DNA of 64,000 nucleotides, taken from positions 62,001 through 126,000 of the forward strand of contig NZ_PQGD01000008.1 in NCBI RefSeq assembly GCF_002915575.1, written 5' to 3'. The position numbers and the translations under genes are program-made. Positions 1-13,458 of the stretch are shown here, in pieces; the first letter of the stretch is position 1, and every line of letters begins with the position of its first letter. This DNA comes from Superficieibacter electus (lineage in GTDB: Bacteria; Pseudomonadota; Gammaproteobacteria; Enterobacterales; Enterobacteriaceae). The notes beneath the pieces were generated by a model. It was not told the DNA's origin, did not search any database, and saw only the letters and a program-made list of their open reading frames with translations.

Positions 1-69
1 TGTAGAACGGCCTTTTTTTCGCCAGGCGTGAACGATGGCACACAGATTGACAAGGAATAATAATAAGCC

Positions 70-1194
70 ATGCAAAGCACTTCCCCGATATCGCGTTACC
101 AGCAGGCCCTGAAGGAGGGCAGCCACCAGCCAGACGATGTGCAGCGCGAGGCGGTAAGCCGCCTGGATGCCATCTACCAGCAACTTGCCGCACGGACCGA
201 GCCTGCGACGCCACGCGGTGGCCTGTTCGGTAAAATTGGCAAACTGCTCGGTAAACAGGATAGCGTGGTCATCCCTCCCGCGCGCGGGTTGTATATGTGG
301 GGCGGCGTGGGGCGTGGCAAAACCTGGTTAATGGATCTTTTTTACCAGAGCCTGCCAGGCGAACGTAAACAGCGCCTGCATTTTCACCGCTTTATGCTGA
401 GGGTTCATGAAGAACTGACGCAATTGCAGGGAGAGAGCGACCCGCTGGAAGTGGTTGCCGACCGTTTTAAAGCCGAAACCGACGTGCTTTGCTTCGATGA
501 ATTTTTTGTCTCGGACATTACCGACGCGATGCTGCTGGGCGGGTTGATGAAAGCCTTATTCGCGCGCGGTATTACGCTGGTGGCAACCTCTAACATCCCG
601 CCGGATGAACTGTATCGCAACGGGTTACAGCGTGCGCGCTTCCTGCCTGCCATTGAGGCTATCAAAGAACACTGCGATGTTATGAACGTGGATGCAGGAA
701 TCGATTATCGCCTGCGCACGCTGACTCAGGCGCATCTGTGGCTGTCGCCACTCAATAGCGAGACGCAACAGCAAATGGATACGCTGTGGCTGGCGCTGGC
801 GGGCGCGAAACGCAGCCATGCGCCAGAGCTTGAAATTAATCATCGCCCGTTCCCGACGCTGGGCGTGGAAAACCAGACGCTGGCGGCGTCATTTACCACG
901 CTGTGCGTCGATGCCCGCAGTCAGCATGACTATATTGCGCTCTCACGGCTATTTCATACGGTGCTGCTGTTTGACATGCCGGTGATCACCCCGTTAATGG
1001 AGAGCGAAGCACGACGTTTTATCGCGCTGGTGGATGAATTCTACGAGCGCCATGTGAAGCTGGTGGTGAGCGCCGAACGTCCGCTGGCGGAGATTTATCA
1101 GGGCAACGTGCTCCAGTTTGAATTCCGCCGTTGTCTGTCACGTTTGCAGGAGATGCAGAGCGAAGAGTATTTGCGTCTTGAACATCTGGCGTGA
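70..1194 (+). CDS. zapE: Cell division ATPase ZapE
   Basis: This is an AFG1-like P-loop ATPase of 374 residues; the E. coli protein (formerly YhcM) is about the same length. It associates with the FtsZ ring and is needed for division under low oxygen and at high temperature. The Walker A motif GGVGRGKT lies at residues 78-85, and Walker B, CFDEF, at 141-145. The neighbourhood zapE-rplM-rpsI-sspA-sspB is the usual enterobacterial order. The start has only a weak purine-rich upstream stretch, but the N-terminus MQSTSPISRYQQAL matches the family. The identification is secure. Confidence 0.97.
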   Translation: MQSTSPISRYQQALKEGSHQPDDVQREAVSRLDAIYQQLAARTEPATPRGGLFGKIGKLLGKQDSVVIPPARGLYMWGGVGRGKTWLMDLFYQSLPGERKQRLHFHRFMLRVHEELTQLQGESDPLEVVADRFKAETDVLCFDEFFVSDITDAMLLGGLMKALFARGITLVATSNIPPDELYRNGLQRARFLPAIEAIKEHCDVMNVDAGIDYRLRTLTQAHLWLSPLNSETQQQMDTLWLALAGAKRSHAPELEINHRPFPTLGVENQTLAASFTTLCVDARSQHDYIALSRLFHTVLLFDMPVITPLMESEARRFIALVDEFYERHVKLVVSAERPLAEIYQGNVLQFEFRRCLSRLQEMQSEEYLRLEHLA

Positions 1195-1248
1195 GGGTAG
1201 CGGGGTATGTAGTAGCGCAAAAACCCCTGTGCAAATCACAAAAAGGGG

Positions 1249-1284
1249 TCGATCTTTAACCCTGACTTCTCTATAATCCTGCGA
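1249..1284 (+). promoter_or_regulatory. rplM-rpsI promoter with GC-rich discriminator
   Basis: A perfect -10 hexamer TATAAT sits at 1272-1277, followed by the GC-rich stretch CCTGCGACCCC. Such discriminators are typical of stringently (ppGpp) controlled ribosomal promoters. No good -35 element is visible at the right spacing. The transcript would have a leader of about 160 nt before rplM. In E. coli this leader is the target of L13 autoregulation; I infer the same here but did not fold it. Confidence 0.65.
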
Positions 1285-1418
1285 CCCCACGTTACAACGA
1301 AGTTTTTTTCCCAAAACTTTGTGTGCCGGTTTAAACATATCCGAGGGGGTAGGTTTACTGGACAATGTCGTGTGAGCCTCATGTGTTTTGAAGCGTTTGG
1401 GTGTTCACCAACGTGTAA

Positions 1419-1871
<453 letters not shown>

Positions 1872-1883
1872 TCGGGATTATAG

Positions 1884-2279
<396 letters not shown>

Positions 2280-2300
2280 TCGGTTTTTTACCGATGGCAC

Positions 2301-2327
2301 AAAAACCCGCTTCGGCGGGTTTTTTTA
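2301..2327 (+). terminator. Rho-independent terminator of rplM-rpsI
   Basis: An A-tract, the stem AACCCGC / GCGGGTT with a TTCG tetraloop, and a T-tract of seven. This is a textbook intrinsic terminator 21 nt after the rpsI stop codon. Because the A-tract mirrors the T-tract it could also act on the opposite strand. Confidence 0.92.
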
Positions 2328-2581
2328 TGCATAACGTCAGGTTTATCCACATTTTTAGGCCCTCAACGGCCTCTTTTTCCACATTTCCGGAATAGCCTCA
2401 CCACAAAGGCGTCAAAATCTGGTAAACTATCATCCAATTTTCTGCCCAAATACCGGGGATTGTTCATTTTTTGTTTACTAACTGAACAGGAATGTCGTTC
2501 AACGGAAATGAGGCGTAAACATCTGGTCAGTCACTCTGTGGCTGGCAGCAGTAAAAATTCTGAATATACCTGGAGGTTTCC
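2328..2581 (+). other. rpsI-sspA intergenic region with a DnaA-box 9-mer
   Basis: No gene is visible here. The region carries a perfect TTATCCACA at 2343-2351, the consensus DnaA 9-mer. The sspA promoter must also lie here; no unambiguous -35/-10 pair stands out. A clear GGAGG Shine-Dalgarno sequence lies just before sspA. A single 9-mer is expected by chance now and then, so a functional DnaA role is not claimed. Confidence 0.4.
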
Positions 2582-3220
2582 ATGGCTGTCGCTGCCAACA
2601 AACGTTCGGTAATGACGCTGTTTTCTGGTCCTACTGACATCTATAGCCATCAGGTCCGCATTGTGCTGGCTGAAAAGGGTGTTAGCTTTGAAATAGAGCA
2701 TGTGGAGAAGGATAACCCGCCTCAGGATCTGATTGACCTCAACCCGAATCAGAGCGTGCCGACGCTGGTAGATCGTGAGCTGACCCTGTGGGAATCCCGT
2801 ATCATCATGGAATATCTTGATGAGCGTTTTCCGCACCCGCCGCTGATGCCGGTTTATCCGGTTGCCCGTGGTGAAAGCCGTCTTTACATGCACCGTATCG
2901 AAAAAGACTGGTACACGCTGATGAACGTCATCGTCACCGGTTCTGCTTCTGAAGCGGACGCTGCGCGTAAACAATTGCGTGAAGAATTACAGGCCATTGC
3001 ACCGGTATTCGGTCAGAAGCCTTATTTCCTGAGCGATGAATTCAGCCTGGTCGATTGCTACCTGGCCCCGCTGCTGTGGCGTCTGCCGCTGCTGGGTATT
3101 GAATTCAGCGGAGCGGGGGCGAAAGAGCTGAAAGGCTATATGACCCGCGTGTTCGAACGTGATTCTTTCCTCGCTTCTCTGACTGAAGCCGAGCGTGAAA
3201 TACGTCTTGGCCGGGGCTAA
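2582..3220 (+). CDS. sspA: Stringent starvation protein A
   Basis: RNA polymerase-associated GST-fold protein, 212 residues as in E. coli. It lowers H-NS levels and supports stationary-phase acid tolerance and phage P1 late transcription. A thioredoxin-like N-terminal domain (about 1-90) is followed by an all-helical GST C-terminal domain. The surface motif PHP at residues 84-86, needed for its activity in E. coli, is present. The start is fixed by GGAGG 6 nt upstream. It forms an operon with sspB, which begins 5 nt after the stop. Confidence 0.97.
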   Translation: MAVAANKRSVMTLFSGPTDIYSHQVRIVLAEKGVSFEIEHVEKDNPPQDLIDLNPNQSVPTLVDRELTLWESRIIMEYLDERFPHPPLMPVYPVARGESRLYMHRIEKDWYTLMNVIVTGSASEADAARKQLREELQAIAPVFGQKPYFLSDEFSLVDCYLAPLLWRLPLLGIEFSGAGAKELKGYMTRVFERDSFLASLTEAEREIRLGRG

Positions 3221-3225
3221 ACCGC

Positions 3226-3720
3226 ATGGATTTGTCACAACTCACCCCACGCCGTCCTTATCTGCTGCGCGCATTCTATGAATGGCTGCTGGACAACCAG
3301 CTCACGCCGCACCTGGTAGTGGATGTGACGTTGCCTGGCGTGCATGTCCCGATGGAATATGCGCGAGACGGGCAGATCGTGTTGAATATTGCACCGCGTG
3401 CAGTTGGCAATCTTGAGCTGGCGAACGACGAAGTGCGTTTTAACGCGCGCTTTGGCGGCGTGCCGCGTCAGGTGTCCGTTCCACTGGCCGCGGTACTGGC
3501 TGTCTACGCGCGTGAAAACGGTGCAGGCACCATGTTTGAGCCGGAAGCCGCCTACGACGAAGACATTGTCAGCCAGAACGACGACGGCGAGTCTGACGTT
3601 GAAAATGAAACGGTGATGTCGGTCATTGATGGCGACAAACCCGATCATCAGGATGATAACGATCCGGATGACGATCCGCCGCCGCGCGGTGGCCGTCCTG
3701 CACTGCGTGTCGTGAAGTAA
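3226..3720 (+). CDS. sspB: ClpXP adaptor SspB
   Basis: Adaptor that binds the ssrA tag and delivers tagged proteins to the ClpXP protease; 164 residues against 165 in E. coli. The N-terminal ssrA-binding and dimerisation domain spans about 1-110. A flexible acidic linker rich in Asp and Glu follows (about 115-153). The C-terminal ClpX-docking peptide RGGRPALRVVK is intact. It is translationally close to sspA and shares its transcript. Confidence 0.97.
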   Translation: MDLSQLTPRRPYLLRAFYEWLLDNQLTPHLVVDVTLPGVHVPMEYARDGQIVLNIAPRAVGNLELANDEVRFNARFGGVPRQVSVPLAAVLAVYARENGAGTMFEPEAAYDEDIVSQNDDGESDVENETVMSVIDGDKPDHQDDNDPDDDPPPRGGRPALRVVK

Positions 3721-3724
3721 TATC

Positions 3725-3750
3725 CTTCTCTCTCCTGGCGGAGAGAGAAG
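3725..3750 (+). terminator. Stable hairpin after sspB
   Basis: The arms CTTCTCTCTCC (3725-3735) and GGAGAGAGAAG (3740-3750) pair perfectly over 11 bp around a TGGC loop. It starts 5 nt after the sspB stop. The tract after it (CTTCCTGCCTT) is only moderately T-rich, so it may end or stabilise the transcript. Confidence 0.6.
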
Positions 3751-3849
3751 CTTCCTGCCTTACTCCCTGCTCATATCATATCTTTGCGCATAATGTTTGC
3801 AGTGTGCAGACTGACGACAAACCTGTTTTGCTATTTTTTGCGCCGTTTT

Positions 3850-3946
3850 GCCAGGTGGCGGTTTCGCCCTGGTGGCCTTCGAAACATTTAATATCAACAA
3901 GTTACGTGCAGCCCGTAGGCCTGTGCAAGCGAAGCGCCGCCAGGCA
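3850..3946. repeat. Inverted pair of REP (PU) elements, BIME
   Basis: Two REP-like palindromes face each other. One is at 3850-3877 (GCCAGGTGGCGG, TTTC, then the complementary arm). The other is at 3912-3946 and contains AGGCCTGTGCAAGCG and GCCGCCAGGCA. The same core recurs at 29916-29948 and 59747-59779. The pair fills the gap between the convergent sspB and codA genes; the rest of 3751-4033 shows no gene. Confidence 0.75.
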
Positions 3947-4033
3947 TCATTCTACGGGATGATGTTTGTCAGCAATCTGTATTGTGCAGATGCTCACGTT
4001 AGCCGCTGCACTAAGGCCACAGGAGATAGCCGA

Positions 4034-5314
4034 TTAGCGCTTAAACGTCACGGTTTCCGGCTGGGTCAGATGCAGTGTTGTCTGGCTCGGTATCGTTTCG
4101 GCGATGATCTGCCCGTGACGAATGGAGTAACGAGCGGGCGTCTGGCGACGAACCGCGTCAAACCCATTCTCTGCCGGTAAGATCACCAGATTAGCGGAAT
4201 TCCCCACGCTCAGGCCGTAGTCTTGTAAATGCAGCGTTTTCGCGCTGTGGGTGGTTATCAGATTCAGCCCATCGTTGATTTGCCCGTATCCCATCAACTG
4301 GCAAACGTGCAGGCCCATATGCAGCACCTGTAGCATATTGGCGGTACCCAATGGATACCATGGATCGAAGACGTCATCATGGCCAAAGCAGACGTTTATG
4401 CCCGCCTCCAGCATCTCTTTAACGCGTGTCACGCCGCGACGCTTAGGATAGGTGTCAAATCGCCCCTGCAAGTGAATGTTCACCAGCGGGTTGGCAACGA
4501 AGTTAATCCCTGACATTTTCAACAGGCGGAACAGACGGGAAGCGTAGGCACCGTTGTAGGAGTGCATTGCCGTGGTATGACTGGCGGTAACGCGATCGCC
4601 CATTGCATCGCGATGAGCCAGTGCCGCGACAGTTTCAACAAAGCGCGATTGCTCATCGTCAATTTCGTCACAGTGTACATCGACCAGGCGATCGTATTTC
4701 TGCGCCAGGGTGAAAATTTTATGCAGTGACTCAACGCCATATTCACGCGTAAATTCGAAGTGAGGGATTGCACCAATGACATCGGCTCCCAGACGGAGGG
4801 CCTCTTCTAATAGCGCTTCGCCGTTAGGGTAAGAAAGAATGCCTTCCTGGGGAAACGCCACGATTTGTACGTCCACCCAGGGTGCGACCTCTTGCCTGAC
4901 TTCCAGCATCGCTTTCAGTGCCGTCAGGGTGGGATCGGAAACGTCAACGTGCGTGCGAACGTACTGGATACCATTAGCCATCTGCCATTTCAGCGTTTGC
5001 ATGGCCCGTGCTTTCACGTCCTCGTGAGTCAGCATGGCTTTGCGTTCGGCCCAGCGTTCAATCCCTTCAAACAGCGTACCCGACTGGTTCCAGGCCGGCT
5101 CACCCGCGGTTTGCGTGGTGTCCAGATGGATATGCGGCTCCACAAACGGCGGGATGACCAGCCCACCTTCGGCATCCAGCATGTTGTCTTGCGCTAAAGC
5201 TGGCCCTTCCTGCGGTTCAATGCGGCTAAAGCGCCCGTTTTCAATCGTGAGTTGCCATAATCCTTCGCGCCCCTGTAGACGTGCATGGTGGATAGTAAGG
5301 GAATTATTCTGCAT
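4034..5314 (-). CDS. codA: Cytosine deaminase
   Basis: Amidohydrolase-fold metalloenzyme that deaminates cytosine to uracil and ammonia in pyrimidine salvage; 426 residues, like E. coli CodA. The metal-binding PHIHLD motif has its histidines at 61 and 63, the numbering known for E. coli. Further ligand and catalytic motifs [14 protein letters not shown] and FGHDDV are present. I start at MQNNSLTI rather than the M eight codons upstream because this matches the E. coli N-terminus. The start lies inside the end of codB, indicating translational coupling. Unlike E. coli K-12, the operon sits between sspB and gltD. Confidence 0.96.
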   Translation of the reverse strand: MQNNSLTIHHARLQGREGLWQLTIENGRFSRIEPQEGPALAQDNMLDAEGGLVIPPFVEPHIHLDTTQTAGEPAWNQSGTLFEGIERWAERKAMLTHEDVKARAMQTLKWQMANGIQYVRTHVDVSDPTLTALKAMLEVRQEVAPWVDVQIVAFPQEGILSYPNGEALLEEALRLGADVIGAIPHFEFTREYGVESLHKIFTLAQKYDRLVDVHCDEIDDEQSRFVETVAALAHRDAMGDRVTASHTTAMHSYNGAYASRLFRLLKMSGINFVANPLVNIHLQGRFDTYPKRRGVTRVKEMLEAGINVCFGHDDVFDPWYPLGTANMLQVLHMGLHVCQLMGYGQINDGLNLITTHSAKTLHLQDYGLSVGNSANLVILPAENGFDAVRRQTPARYSIRHGQIIAETIPSQTTLHLTQPETVTFKR

Positions 5315-6554
5315 GGTCGATCTCCGGGAATTTTGCAACGCTGCGATTGAAAAGAGGATTTAACAGGATATAGCTGAAGACACCGCCGAGTACGGCATTG
5401 ACCGGGACAATACCGGGAACGTAATGCCCGGCGGCGATGCCCAACGCGACGGAGAGAATCGCCATCCAGTTGACGGGAATAAAGCGCGCGTTGTTGAAGT
5501 CGGCATAGCGGCGGCGATTCAACAGATAGTCGGCAATAATCACTCCGCCAATCGGTGGGATGGCGGATGACAAAAACGTCAGCCAGCCGACGAAATTATT
5601 GTAAAGCCACAATGCGCATAGTGTACCGATAATACCGTTCACTACCGACAGCGTGCGGCTGGAAAGGCCGGTAATATTGGCGAAGCCCAGACCTGACGCA
5701 TACAGCGCGTTGTCGTTGGTGGTCCAGATATTCAGACCGAGAACCACAATCGCGGGCAGCAGCAGCCCTTGTGCGATCATGACGTCAGAGATGTCCGCCT
5801 GACCTACAGCGGCGGCACCTGCCGCACCGAAAATAAACATCAGCGAATTACCGAGGAAAAACGCCACCATCGCAATCAGCACCGCGCTTTTGGCATTACG
5901 GCCAAAGCGGACAAAGTCGGCGGTCAGCGTACCGGCACTGACAAACGATCCCACCACCAGCGCCAGCGCGCTTGAAAAATCCAGTGGCGTCTGCGGCACT
6001 ATCGTCCTGAGATGAGCGAGTCCGCCCACGCCGCTAACGGCAAGCCACACCGAATAGCTCCCCAGAATGACGATAGCGGGCACAGCGATGACAGACAAAA
6101 TAGTCAGCGCCGAGATACCGAAAAAGATAGTCAGGGTCATCAGCAGGCCAGAAACGGCAATCAGAATATTGGCGTCAAGCCCTGTCGCTTTACTGACCGG
6201 AATGGCAAACATCGCCACGCCAACGCCGAACCATCCTACCTGGGTACCGCCTAACAGTAGTGAGGGAAGCCATGAGCCTTTAATGCCAAAAGAGTAACGT
6301 GCAAGGAGGTGGGTCGAGAGTCCGGTTTTTGCGCCGATGTAACCAAGAAATGCAGTGTAGATACCGAGGAGGAGATTACCAAAGAGAACAGCGAGGAAGA
6401 AATCATGATAAGAAAGACCGGTGCCGAGCGTTCCTCCGGTCCACATACTGGCGGAAAAGAACGTTAAACCCAACATGACAAAGGTCAGTGGAACTACGCC
6501 TTTTCGCGCCGCCAGAGGCACTGGCCCCTGGCTATAATTGTTATCTTGCGACAC
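5304..6554 (-). CDS. codB: Cytosine permease
   Basis: Cytosine transporter of the NCS1 (nucleobase:cation symporter 1) family in the inner membrane; 416 residues, about 12 hydrophobic segments. It is first in the codBA operon and overlaps codA by 11 nt. The start codon is GTG, preceded by a strong AAGGAGG ribosome-binding site; the N-terminus [13 protein letters not shown] matches E. coli CodB (MSQDNNFSQGPVP, as recalled). Regulation by PurR is indicated by a consensus box over its promoter. Confidence 0.96.
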   Translation of the reverse strand: MSQDNNYSQGPVPLAARKGVVPLTFVMLGLTFFSASMWTGGTLGTGLSYHDFFLAVLFGNLLLGIYTAFLGYIGAKTGLSTHLLARYSFGIKGSWLPSLLLGGTQVGWFGVGVAMFAIPVSKATGLDANILIAVSGLLMTLTIFFGISALTILSVIAVPAIVILGSYSVWLAVSGVGGLAHLRTIVPQTPLDFSSALALVVGSFVSAGTLTADFVRFGRNAKSAVLIAMVAFFLGNSLMFIFGAAGAAAVGQADISDVMIAQGLLLPAIVVLGLNIWTTNDNALYASGLGFANITGLSSRTLSVVNGIIGTLCALWLYNNFVGWLTFLSSAIPPIGGVIIADYLLNRRRYADFNNARFIPVNWMAILSVALGIAAGHYVPGIVPVNAVLGGVFSYILLNPLFNRSVAKFPEIDHAE

Positions 6555-6590
6555 AACGCCTCCTTAAATTTGGCCCAAAAAATCCGCCGC

Positions 6591-6628
6591 ATAATATACA
6601 CTTCTCACAGAAAAGCAAACGATTACGT
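6591..6628 (-). promoter_or_regulatory. codBA promoter overlapped by a consensus PurR box
   Basis: Reading the reverse strand, -35 TTGCTT (6613-6618) and -10 TATTAT (6591-6596) are 16 bp apart. On the forward strand AAGCAAACGATTACGT (6613-6628) fits the PurR consensus ANGCAANCGNTTNCNT at every fixed position and covers the -35. PurR with hypoxanthine or guanine should therefore repress cytosine uptake and deamination, as known for E. coli codBA. The rest of 6629-6851 shows no credible gene. Confidence 0.82.
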
Positions 6629-6851
6629 CAGAATTTTTTTATAACGGAAATCCATTGAGTTGATATGTAAGAGAATTTTTTGAATGGCTTTTGCTGGCGT
6701 TCCGGATACAGCCTGGATAACTCCAGTGTGTTGAAAATAAAGATAAAAACACGTAAATCGCCACGGAGCAGGGGGAGATAAAAGCGTGCTTTTAGCAATG
6801 CATTAAATCCCATGATCGTCCATTGCGCTACATCCTGAGCGGCCCTGACTC

Positions 6852-6882
6852 GCCACCATCATCTGAATAAGGTGATGGTGGC
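6852..6882 (-). terminator. Inverted repeat after gltD
   Basis: GCCACCATCA (6852-6861) and TGATGGTGGC (6873-6882) pair perfectly over 10 bp with an 11-nt loop, 15 nt past the gltD stop. There is no clear T-tract on the reverse strand, so it may be a weak or Rho-assisted terminator. Confidence 0.55.
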
Positions 6883-6897
6883 ATCAGGAGGGCAGAC

Positions 6898-8325
<1,428 letters not shown>

Positions 8326-11300
8326 TTACTGCGCCTGCACACGCAGCTCTGCTGCGCTACGACTACGGTGACCCAACAGGGCTTTAACATCGCTGGATTT
8401 CGGTTTAACCAGCGCGAATTTGGACGAGAAGGCTGACCAGTGCGCCAGGATCTCTTCACCACGCTGTGAACCGGTATGCTGCACATGCTCGGTAATAAGC
8501 CCGCGCAAATGCTCTTCATGAATGGCGAGGTCATCGACGCTCAGTACTTCCACCAGCTCCGGGTTCACGCGTTTACGGAATTCGCCGTCTTCATCCAGCA
8601 CGTAGGCGAAACCACCGGTCATGCCTGCGCCGAAGTTAACGCCGGTTTTGCCCAGAATACACACGATACCGCCGGTCATGTATTCACAGCCGTTGTCGCC
8701 AATACCTTCCACCACGGTGATCGCGCCGGAGTTACGCACCCCAAAGCGTTCGCCCGCGCGGCCTGCGGCATATAAACGGCCGCCAGTAGCACCGTACAGA
8801 CAGGTGTTGCCGATGATGCTGGCTTCATGGCTGCGGAAGGAAGAGCCGACCGGCGGACGTACCGCCAGCAGACCGCCTGCCATCCCTTTGCCCACGTAGT
8901 CGTTGGCATCGCCGGTCAAATACAGCTCCACGCCGCCCGCGTTCCACACGCCGAAGCTCTGGCCTGCGGTACCGCTGAAGTGCGCTTTGATCGGATCGGA
9001 CGCCAGCCCCTGATCGCCGTGGGTTTGTGCGATATAACCAGAGAGCAGCGCACCCACCGAACGGTCGGTGTTGCGAATATCAAACCAGAAGGTTTTGCTC
9101 TGCCGCTCGTCGACAAACGGTTTGGCATTTGCCAGCAGTTGTGCGTTCAGCACGCCATTATCAAACGGCGGGTTATGCTCGGTGCAGTAGAGTGCTTTAC
9201 CAGGATGCGGCTCGGCGGTCTCCAGCAGCTTGCTTAAGTCCAGTTTCTGCTGTTTGGCAGTAAACCCGTCCAGCTCTTTGAGCAGGTCGGTGCGGCCAAT
9301 CAGATCCACCAGACGTTTCACGCCAAGCTGCGCCATCAGCTCGCGCACTTCACGGGCGATAAATTCAAAGTAATTGGTCACTTTGAACGGCAGGCCGTGA
9401 TAGTGATTCTTACGCAGTTTTTCGTCCTGGGTTGCCACACCGGTGGCGCAGTTGTTCAGATGGCAAATACGCAGGTATTTACAGCCCAGCGCGACCATCG
9501 GCCCGGTACCAAAACCAAAGCTTTCCGCGCCAAGAATGGCCGCCTTGATGATGTCCTGGCCGGTTTTCAGGCCGCCATCAACCTGAAGACGGATTTTATG
9601 ACGCAGGCCGTTCGCCACCAGCGCCTGCTGGGTTTCCACCAGCCCCAGTTCCCACGGGCACCCGGCATATTTCACCGAAGAGAGCGGACTGGCACCGGTG
9701 CCACCGTCGTACCCGGCGATGGTAATCAGATCGGCATAGGCTTTTGCCACGCCGGTGGCGATGGTGCCCACGCCCGGCTCGGACACCAGCTTCACGGAGA
9801 TCATCGCTTTCGGATTGACCTGTTTGAGGTCAAAAATGAGCTGCGCCAGATCTTCGATAGAGTAAATATCGTGATGCGGCGGCGGGGAGATCAGCGTGAC
9901 GCCCGGCACGGAGTAGCGCAGTTTGGCGATGTACGGCGTCACTTTATCACCCGGCAACTGACCGCCTTCGCCAGGCTTCGCGCCCTGAGCGACTTTAATC
10001 TGGATCACATCGGCGTTGACCAGATACGCTGGGGTGACGCCAAAGCGACCCGAGGCCACCTGCTTGATGCGCGACACTTTATTGGTGCCGTAGCGCGCCG
10101 GATCTTCCCCACCTTCGCCAGAGTTCGAATTGCCGCCGAGGCTGTTCATCGCTTCCGCCAGCGCTTCGTGCGCTTCCGGGCTCAGCGCGCCGATAGACAT
10201 CGCGGCGGTATCAAAGCGTTTAAACAGTTCGGTTGCCGGCTCAACATCGTCAAGACTTACCGCCTCGCCGTTGGGGTTGATCGCCAGCAGATCGCGCAGC
10301 GTTGCTGCCGGACGCTCGTTAACCAGCTTCGCATACTGCTGATAATCACTGTATTCGCCGCTCTGCACCGCCAGTTGCAGCGTACGCACCACGTCCGGGT
10401 TATAGGCGTGGTATTCACCGCCGTGCACGTACTTCAGCAGACCACCCTGTTCCAGCGGCTTACGCGCCAGCCAGGCACGTTTCGACAGGTTCAGCAGATC
10501 CTGCTGGAAGTCGCTGAAGCCCGCGCCGCCGATACGGCTGATCGCGCCCTGGAAACAGAGGCTGGAAACGTCTTTATGCAGGCCGACCGCTTCAAACAGT
10601 TTCGAGCAGCGGTAGGAAGCAATGGTCGAGATGCCCATTTTGGACATGATCTTGTACAGACCTTTATTGATGCCGTTACGGTAGTTCAGCATCACCGTGC
10701 GGTAGGCTTTTTCAATCGCTTTGCTGTCGACCAGCTTCGCCAGCGTTTCGTAAGCCAGGTACGGGTAGATCGCCGTCGCGCCGAAGCCCAGCAGCACTGC
10801 AAAATGATGCGGATCGCGGGCACTGGCGGTCTCTACAATAATGTTGGCGTCGCAGCGCAGGCTTTTTTCGACCAGACGCGTCTGGATCGCGCCGACGGCC
10901 ATCGGGGCCGGGACCGGCAGACGGTTTTTAGCAATGTTACGGTCAGAAAGCACCAGCAGAACGGTGCCGTCGCGGACCATCTGCTCGGCTTTATCACACA
11001 GCGCATTCACCGTGGTTTCGAGGGAGGTTTCTGTCACGTCAAAGGTGATATCCAGCACATCTGCGCGATAGTGATCCCCGGTCAGGGTAGTGAGCTGTTT
11101 AAAATCGGAGTACAGCAGGATCGGCGATTTAAAGCTCAGACGGTGCGCCTGGCCTTCCGCTTCGCAGAACACGTTCATCTCGCGGCCAATGCTGGTCGCC
11201 AGCGACATCACATGCGCTTCGCGCAGCGGATCGATCGGCGGGTTAGTGACCTGCGCGAACTGCTGGCGGAAGTAGTCGTAAATAATGCGCGGCTGGCTGG

Positions 11301-12786
11301 AGAGTACGGCGAACGGGGTATCGTCGCCCATTGAACCGACCGCTTCCTGGCCATTTTCGCCCAGCACGCGGATCACCGAATCCAGCTCTTCGTTGCTGTA
11401 GTTAAACTGTTTCTGGTAGCTGGCGAGCAGATCGTCGTCCATCTCACGGCTGCCGACCTGATCGTCGGCCAGATCTTCAAACGGTACCAGACGGCGGACG
11501 TTTTTCTCCATCCACTCTTTATACGGATGGCGGCTTTTCAGATCGTCATCGGTTTCCGCCGAGTGCAGAATGCGCCCGCCGCGAGTGTCGATCACCATCA
11601 GTTCGCCAGGACCGACGCGGCCTTTCTCGACCACTTCATCCGGCTGATAATCCCAGATGCCGACTTCCGAGGCACAGGTGATCAGTTTATCTTTGGTGAT
11701 CACATAGCGGGCCGGACGCAGGCCGTTACGGTCGAGGTTACAGGCGGCAAAGCGGCCGTCAGACATCACGATGCCCGCCGGACCGTCCCACGGCTCCATG
11801 TGCATAGAGTTAAAGTCGAAGAATGCGCGCAGTTCCGGGTCCATATCCGGGTTGTTCTGCCAGGCTGGCGGCACCAGTAAACGCATGGCGCGGATGATAT
11901 CCATCCCGCCTGCCAGCAGCAGTTCCAGCATGTTATCCATTGAGCTGGAGTCGGAACCGGTCTCGTTGACGAACGGCGCGGCATCGTGCAGATCGGGGAT
12001 GAGCGGCGTCTGGAACTTATAAGTACGCGCCCGCGCCCACTGGCGGTTACCGGTAATGGTGTTGATCTCGCCGTTATGCGCCAGATAGCGGAACGGCTGT
12101 GCCAGCGGCCAGCGCGGCACGGTATTGGTGGAGAAGCGCTGGTGGAACAGGCAGATGGCCGATTCCAGACGCAAATCCGCCAGGTCCAGGTAAAAGCGCG
12201 GCAGATCCGCCGGCATACACAGACCTTTATAGATGTTGACCAGATTAGACAGGCTACAGACGTAGAAGTCTTTATCTTCCTGAAGACGCTTTTCAATGCG
12301 GCGGCGGGCGATAAATAAACGGCGTTCCATATCACGAGGACGCCAGCCCGCAGGCGCGTTGACAAAAATCTGCTCAATACGCGGCAGCGAGGAGAGGGCG
12401 ATTTCACCGAGCACGCCGTCATTGGTCGGCACCTCGCGCCAGCCCACAATCGACAGCGTTTCTCGCTGGAGCTCTTCTTCAACGATTTCGCGTGCGGCTT
12501 TTGCCAGGTCAGGATCTTTATTCAAAAACAGCATCCCGACGGCGTAATTTTTGGCTAAGCGCCAGCCGCGCTCTTCGGCAACGATGCGAAAGAAACGATC
12601 GGGTTTTTGCAGCAGCAGGCCGCAACCATCGCCGGTTTTACCGTCGGCGAGAATAGCGCCACGGTGCTGCATACGCGCCAGCGCGTGTATCGCGGTACGC
12701 ACTACCTTGTGGCTAGGTTCGCCTTCTATGTGGGCGATCAGGCCGAAACCACAGTTATCCTTCTCAAGGGATTTATCGTACAACAT
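8326..12786 (-). CDS. gltB: Glutamate synthase large (alpha) subunit
   Basis: Alpha subunit of GOGAT, converting 2-oxoglutarate and glutamine to two glutamates, the main nitrogen-assimilation route when ammonia is scarce. It has 1486 residues, the E. coli length. An 11-residue propeptide precedes the catalytic Cys12 (DNCGFG), so it is an Ntn-type class II glutamine amidotransferase after processing. A central domain, the FMN-binding synthase domain with the 3Fe-4S cysteines ([12 protein letters not shown]) and a C-terminal GXGXG beta-helix domain follow. Large antisense open frames overlap this GC-rich gene and are shadows. Confidence 0.98.
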   Translation of the reverse strand: MLYDKSLEKDNCGFGLIAHIEGEPSHKVVRTAIHALARMQHRGAILADGKTGDGCGLLLQKPDRFFRIVAEERGWRLAKNYAVGMLFLNKDPDLAKAAREIVEEELQRETLSIVGWREVPTNDGVLGEIALSSLPRIEQIFVNAPAGWRPRDMERRLFIARRRIEKRLQEDKDFYVCSLSNLVNIYKGLCMPADLPRFYLDLADLRLESAICLFHQRFSTNTVPRWPLAQPFRYLAHNGEINTITGNRQWARARTYKFQTPLIPDLHDAAPFVNETGSDSSSMDNMLELLLAGGMDIIRAMRLLVPPAWQNNPDMDPELRAFFDFNSMHMEPWDGPAGIVMSDGRFAACNLDRNGLRPARYVITKDKLITCASEVGIWDYQPDEVVEKGRVGPGELMVIDTRGGRILHSAETDDDLKSRHPYKEWMEKNVRRLVPFEDLADDQVGSREMDDDLLASYQKQFNYSNEELDSVIRVLGENGQEAVGSMGDDTPFAVLSSQPRIIYDYFRQQFAQVTNPPIDPLREAHVMSLATSIGREMNVFCEAEGQAHRLSFKSPILLYSDFKQLTTLTGDHYRADVLDITFDVTETSLETTVNALCDKAEQMVRDGTVLLVLSDRNIAKNRLPVPAPMAVGAIQTRLVEKSLRCDANIIVETASARDPHHFAVLLGFGATAIYPYLAYETLAKLVDSKAIEKAYRTVMLNYRNGINKGLYKIMSKMGISTIASYRCSKLFEAVGLHKDVSSLCFQGAISRIGGAGFSDFQQDLLNLSKRAWLARKPLEQGGLLKYVHGGEYHAYNPDVVRTLQLAVQSGEYSDYQQYAKLVNERPAATLRDLLAINPNGEAVSLDDVEPATELFKRFDTAAMSIGALSPEAHEALAEAMNSLGGNSNSGEGGEDPARYGTNKVSRIKQVASGRFGVTPAYLVNADVIQIKVAQGAKPGEGGQLPGDKVTPYIAKLRYSVPGVTLISPPPHHDIYSIEDLAQLIFDLKQVNPKAMISVKLVSEPGVGTIATGVAKAYADLITIAGYDGGTGASPLSSVKYAGCPWELGLVETQQALVANGLRHKIRLQVDGGLKTGQDIIKAAILGAESFGFGTGPMVALGCKYLRICHLNNCATGVATQDEKLRKNHYHGLPFKVTNYFEFIAREVRELMAQLGVKRLVDLIGRTDLLKELDGFTAKQQKLDLSKLLETAEPHPGKALYCTEHNPPFDNGVLNAQLLANAKPFVDERQSKTFWFDIRNTDRSVGALLSGYIAQTHGDQGLASDPIKAHFSGTAGQSFGVWNAGGVELYLTGDANDYVGKGMAGGLLAVRPPVGSSFRSHEASIIGNTCLYGATGGRLYAAGRAGERFGVRNSGAITVVEGIGDNGCEYMTGGIVCILGKTGVNFGAGMTGGFAYVLDEDGEFRKRVNPELVEVLSVDDLAIHEEHLRGLITEHVQHTGSQRGEEILAHWSAFSSKFALVKPKSSDVKALLGHRSRSAAELRVQAQ

Positions 12787-13458
12787 ATCAGTGAACCTCC
12801 CCAGGCTCTACGGGAGACCCTCCTGACCGCGGCGCACGGGCACAGAAAGAGCATGGCGACGGGGCTGACCTGCCTCGCATTCGCCCTCTTTAATATCCTT
12901 TCGCGTAGGTCACACAAGTGTTGAGGACTTGCTTAAGAGGGAATCTCAATTACTGCATAAATATGATGGACCAGCGGCCCATCCAGAAAGCTTCCAGCGG
13001 ATTTCCAACTTATCGGGATTTAGTATCCAGGTCAAATGACATTCTTATTTATGCAAAAATGTGCTAAACGTGGCCTAATATTTTGAAATTAATAGGAAAT
13101 TAAGTTGGAGGGTCATGCGTTAACCGCTATTCAGACGCCTGGAGAGTGTGATCTGTCTCACTATCAGTGAAGCATGCTACAAATCTATTTTGCTTATTTT
13201 TTATGATGGATTAGCATTTTATACTGGCTTTAAAAAGAATATTGTACGATCGCTCTGTTTTTAAATCCTGACAGCAGAAATGAAAAATTTCTGTGGGCCA
13301 TAAGTAAAAGTCATCATCTGAAGCATGCATGAAATTGCGGTAATTGTGACTGATTATTCAATAGATAAAAGCCACCCCGGGCGATTGATCCAGGTCATCG
13401 CCAACGGCGGCTAAAAGTGGCAGGCTTGGCCCCATTCATCAGGACGTTCTGGCAGATT
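12787..13458. promoter_or_regulatory. gltB-yhcC divergent regulatory region
   Basis: A 670-bp divergent region without a gene. A CRP-like site TGTGATCTGTCTCACT lies at 13147-13162 (TGTGA, six bases, TCACT). A weaker ArgR-like match TGACTGATTATTCA lies at 13347-13360 (two deviations from TGAATWWWWATTCA). The central part is AT-rich, as expected for Lrp and IHF control known for gltBDF in E. coli. I could not fix the transcription start of either gene. Confidence 0.5.

Noticed and set aside
2343-2351. Single DnaA 9-mer upstream of sspA as an origin or regulatory site
   Set aside because: One perfect 9-mer alone is weak; there is no AT-rich unwinding region or clustered boxes.
3848-4180. 110-codon forward frame over the REP region and codA end
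   Set aside because: It is made from REP sequence and antisense codA.
6628-6813. 61-codon reverse frame between codB and gltD
   Set aside because: No ribosome-binding site or family match, and it runs into the codBA regulatory region.
9397-11334. 645-codon open frame antisense to gltB
   Set aside because: It lies wholly inside the conserved gltB gene on the other strand, has no ribosome-binding site and no family features. Long antisense frames are common in GC-rich genes.
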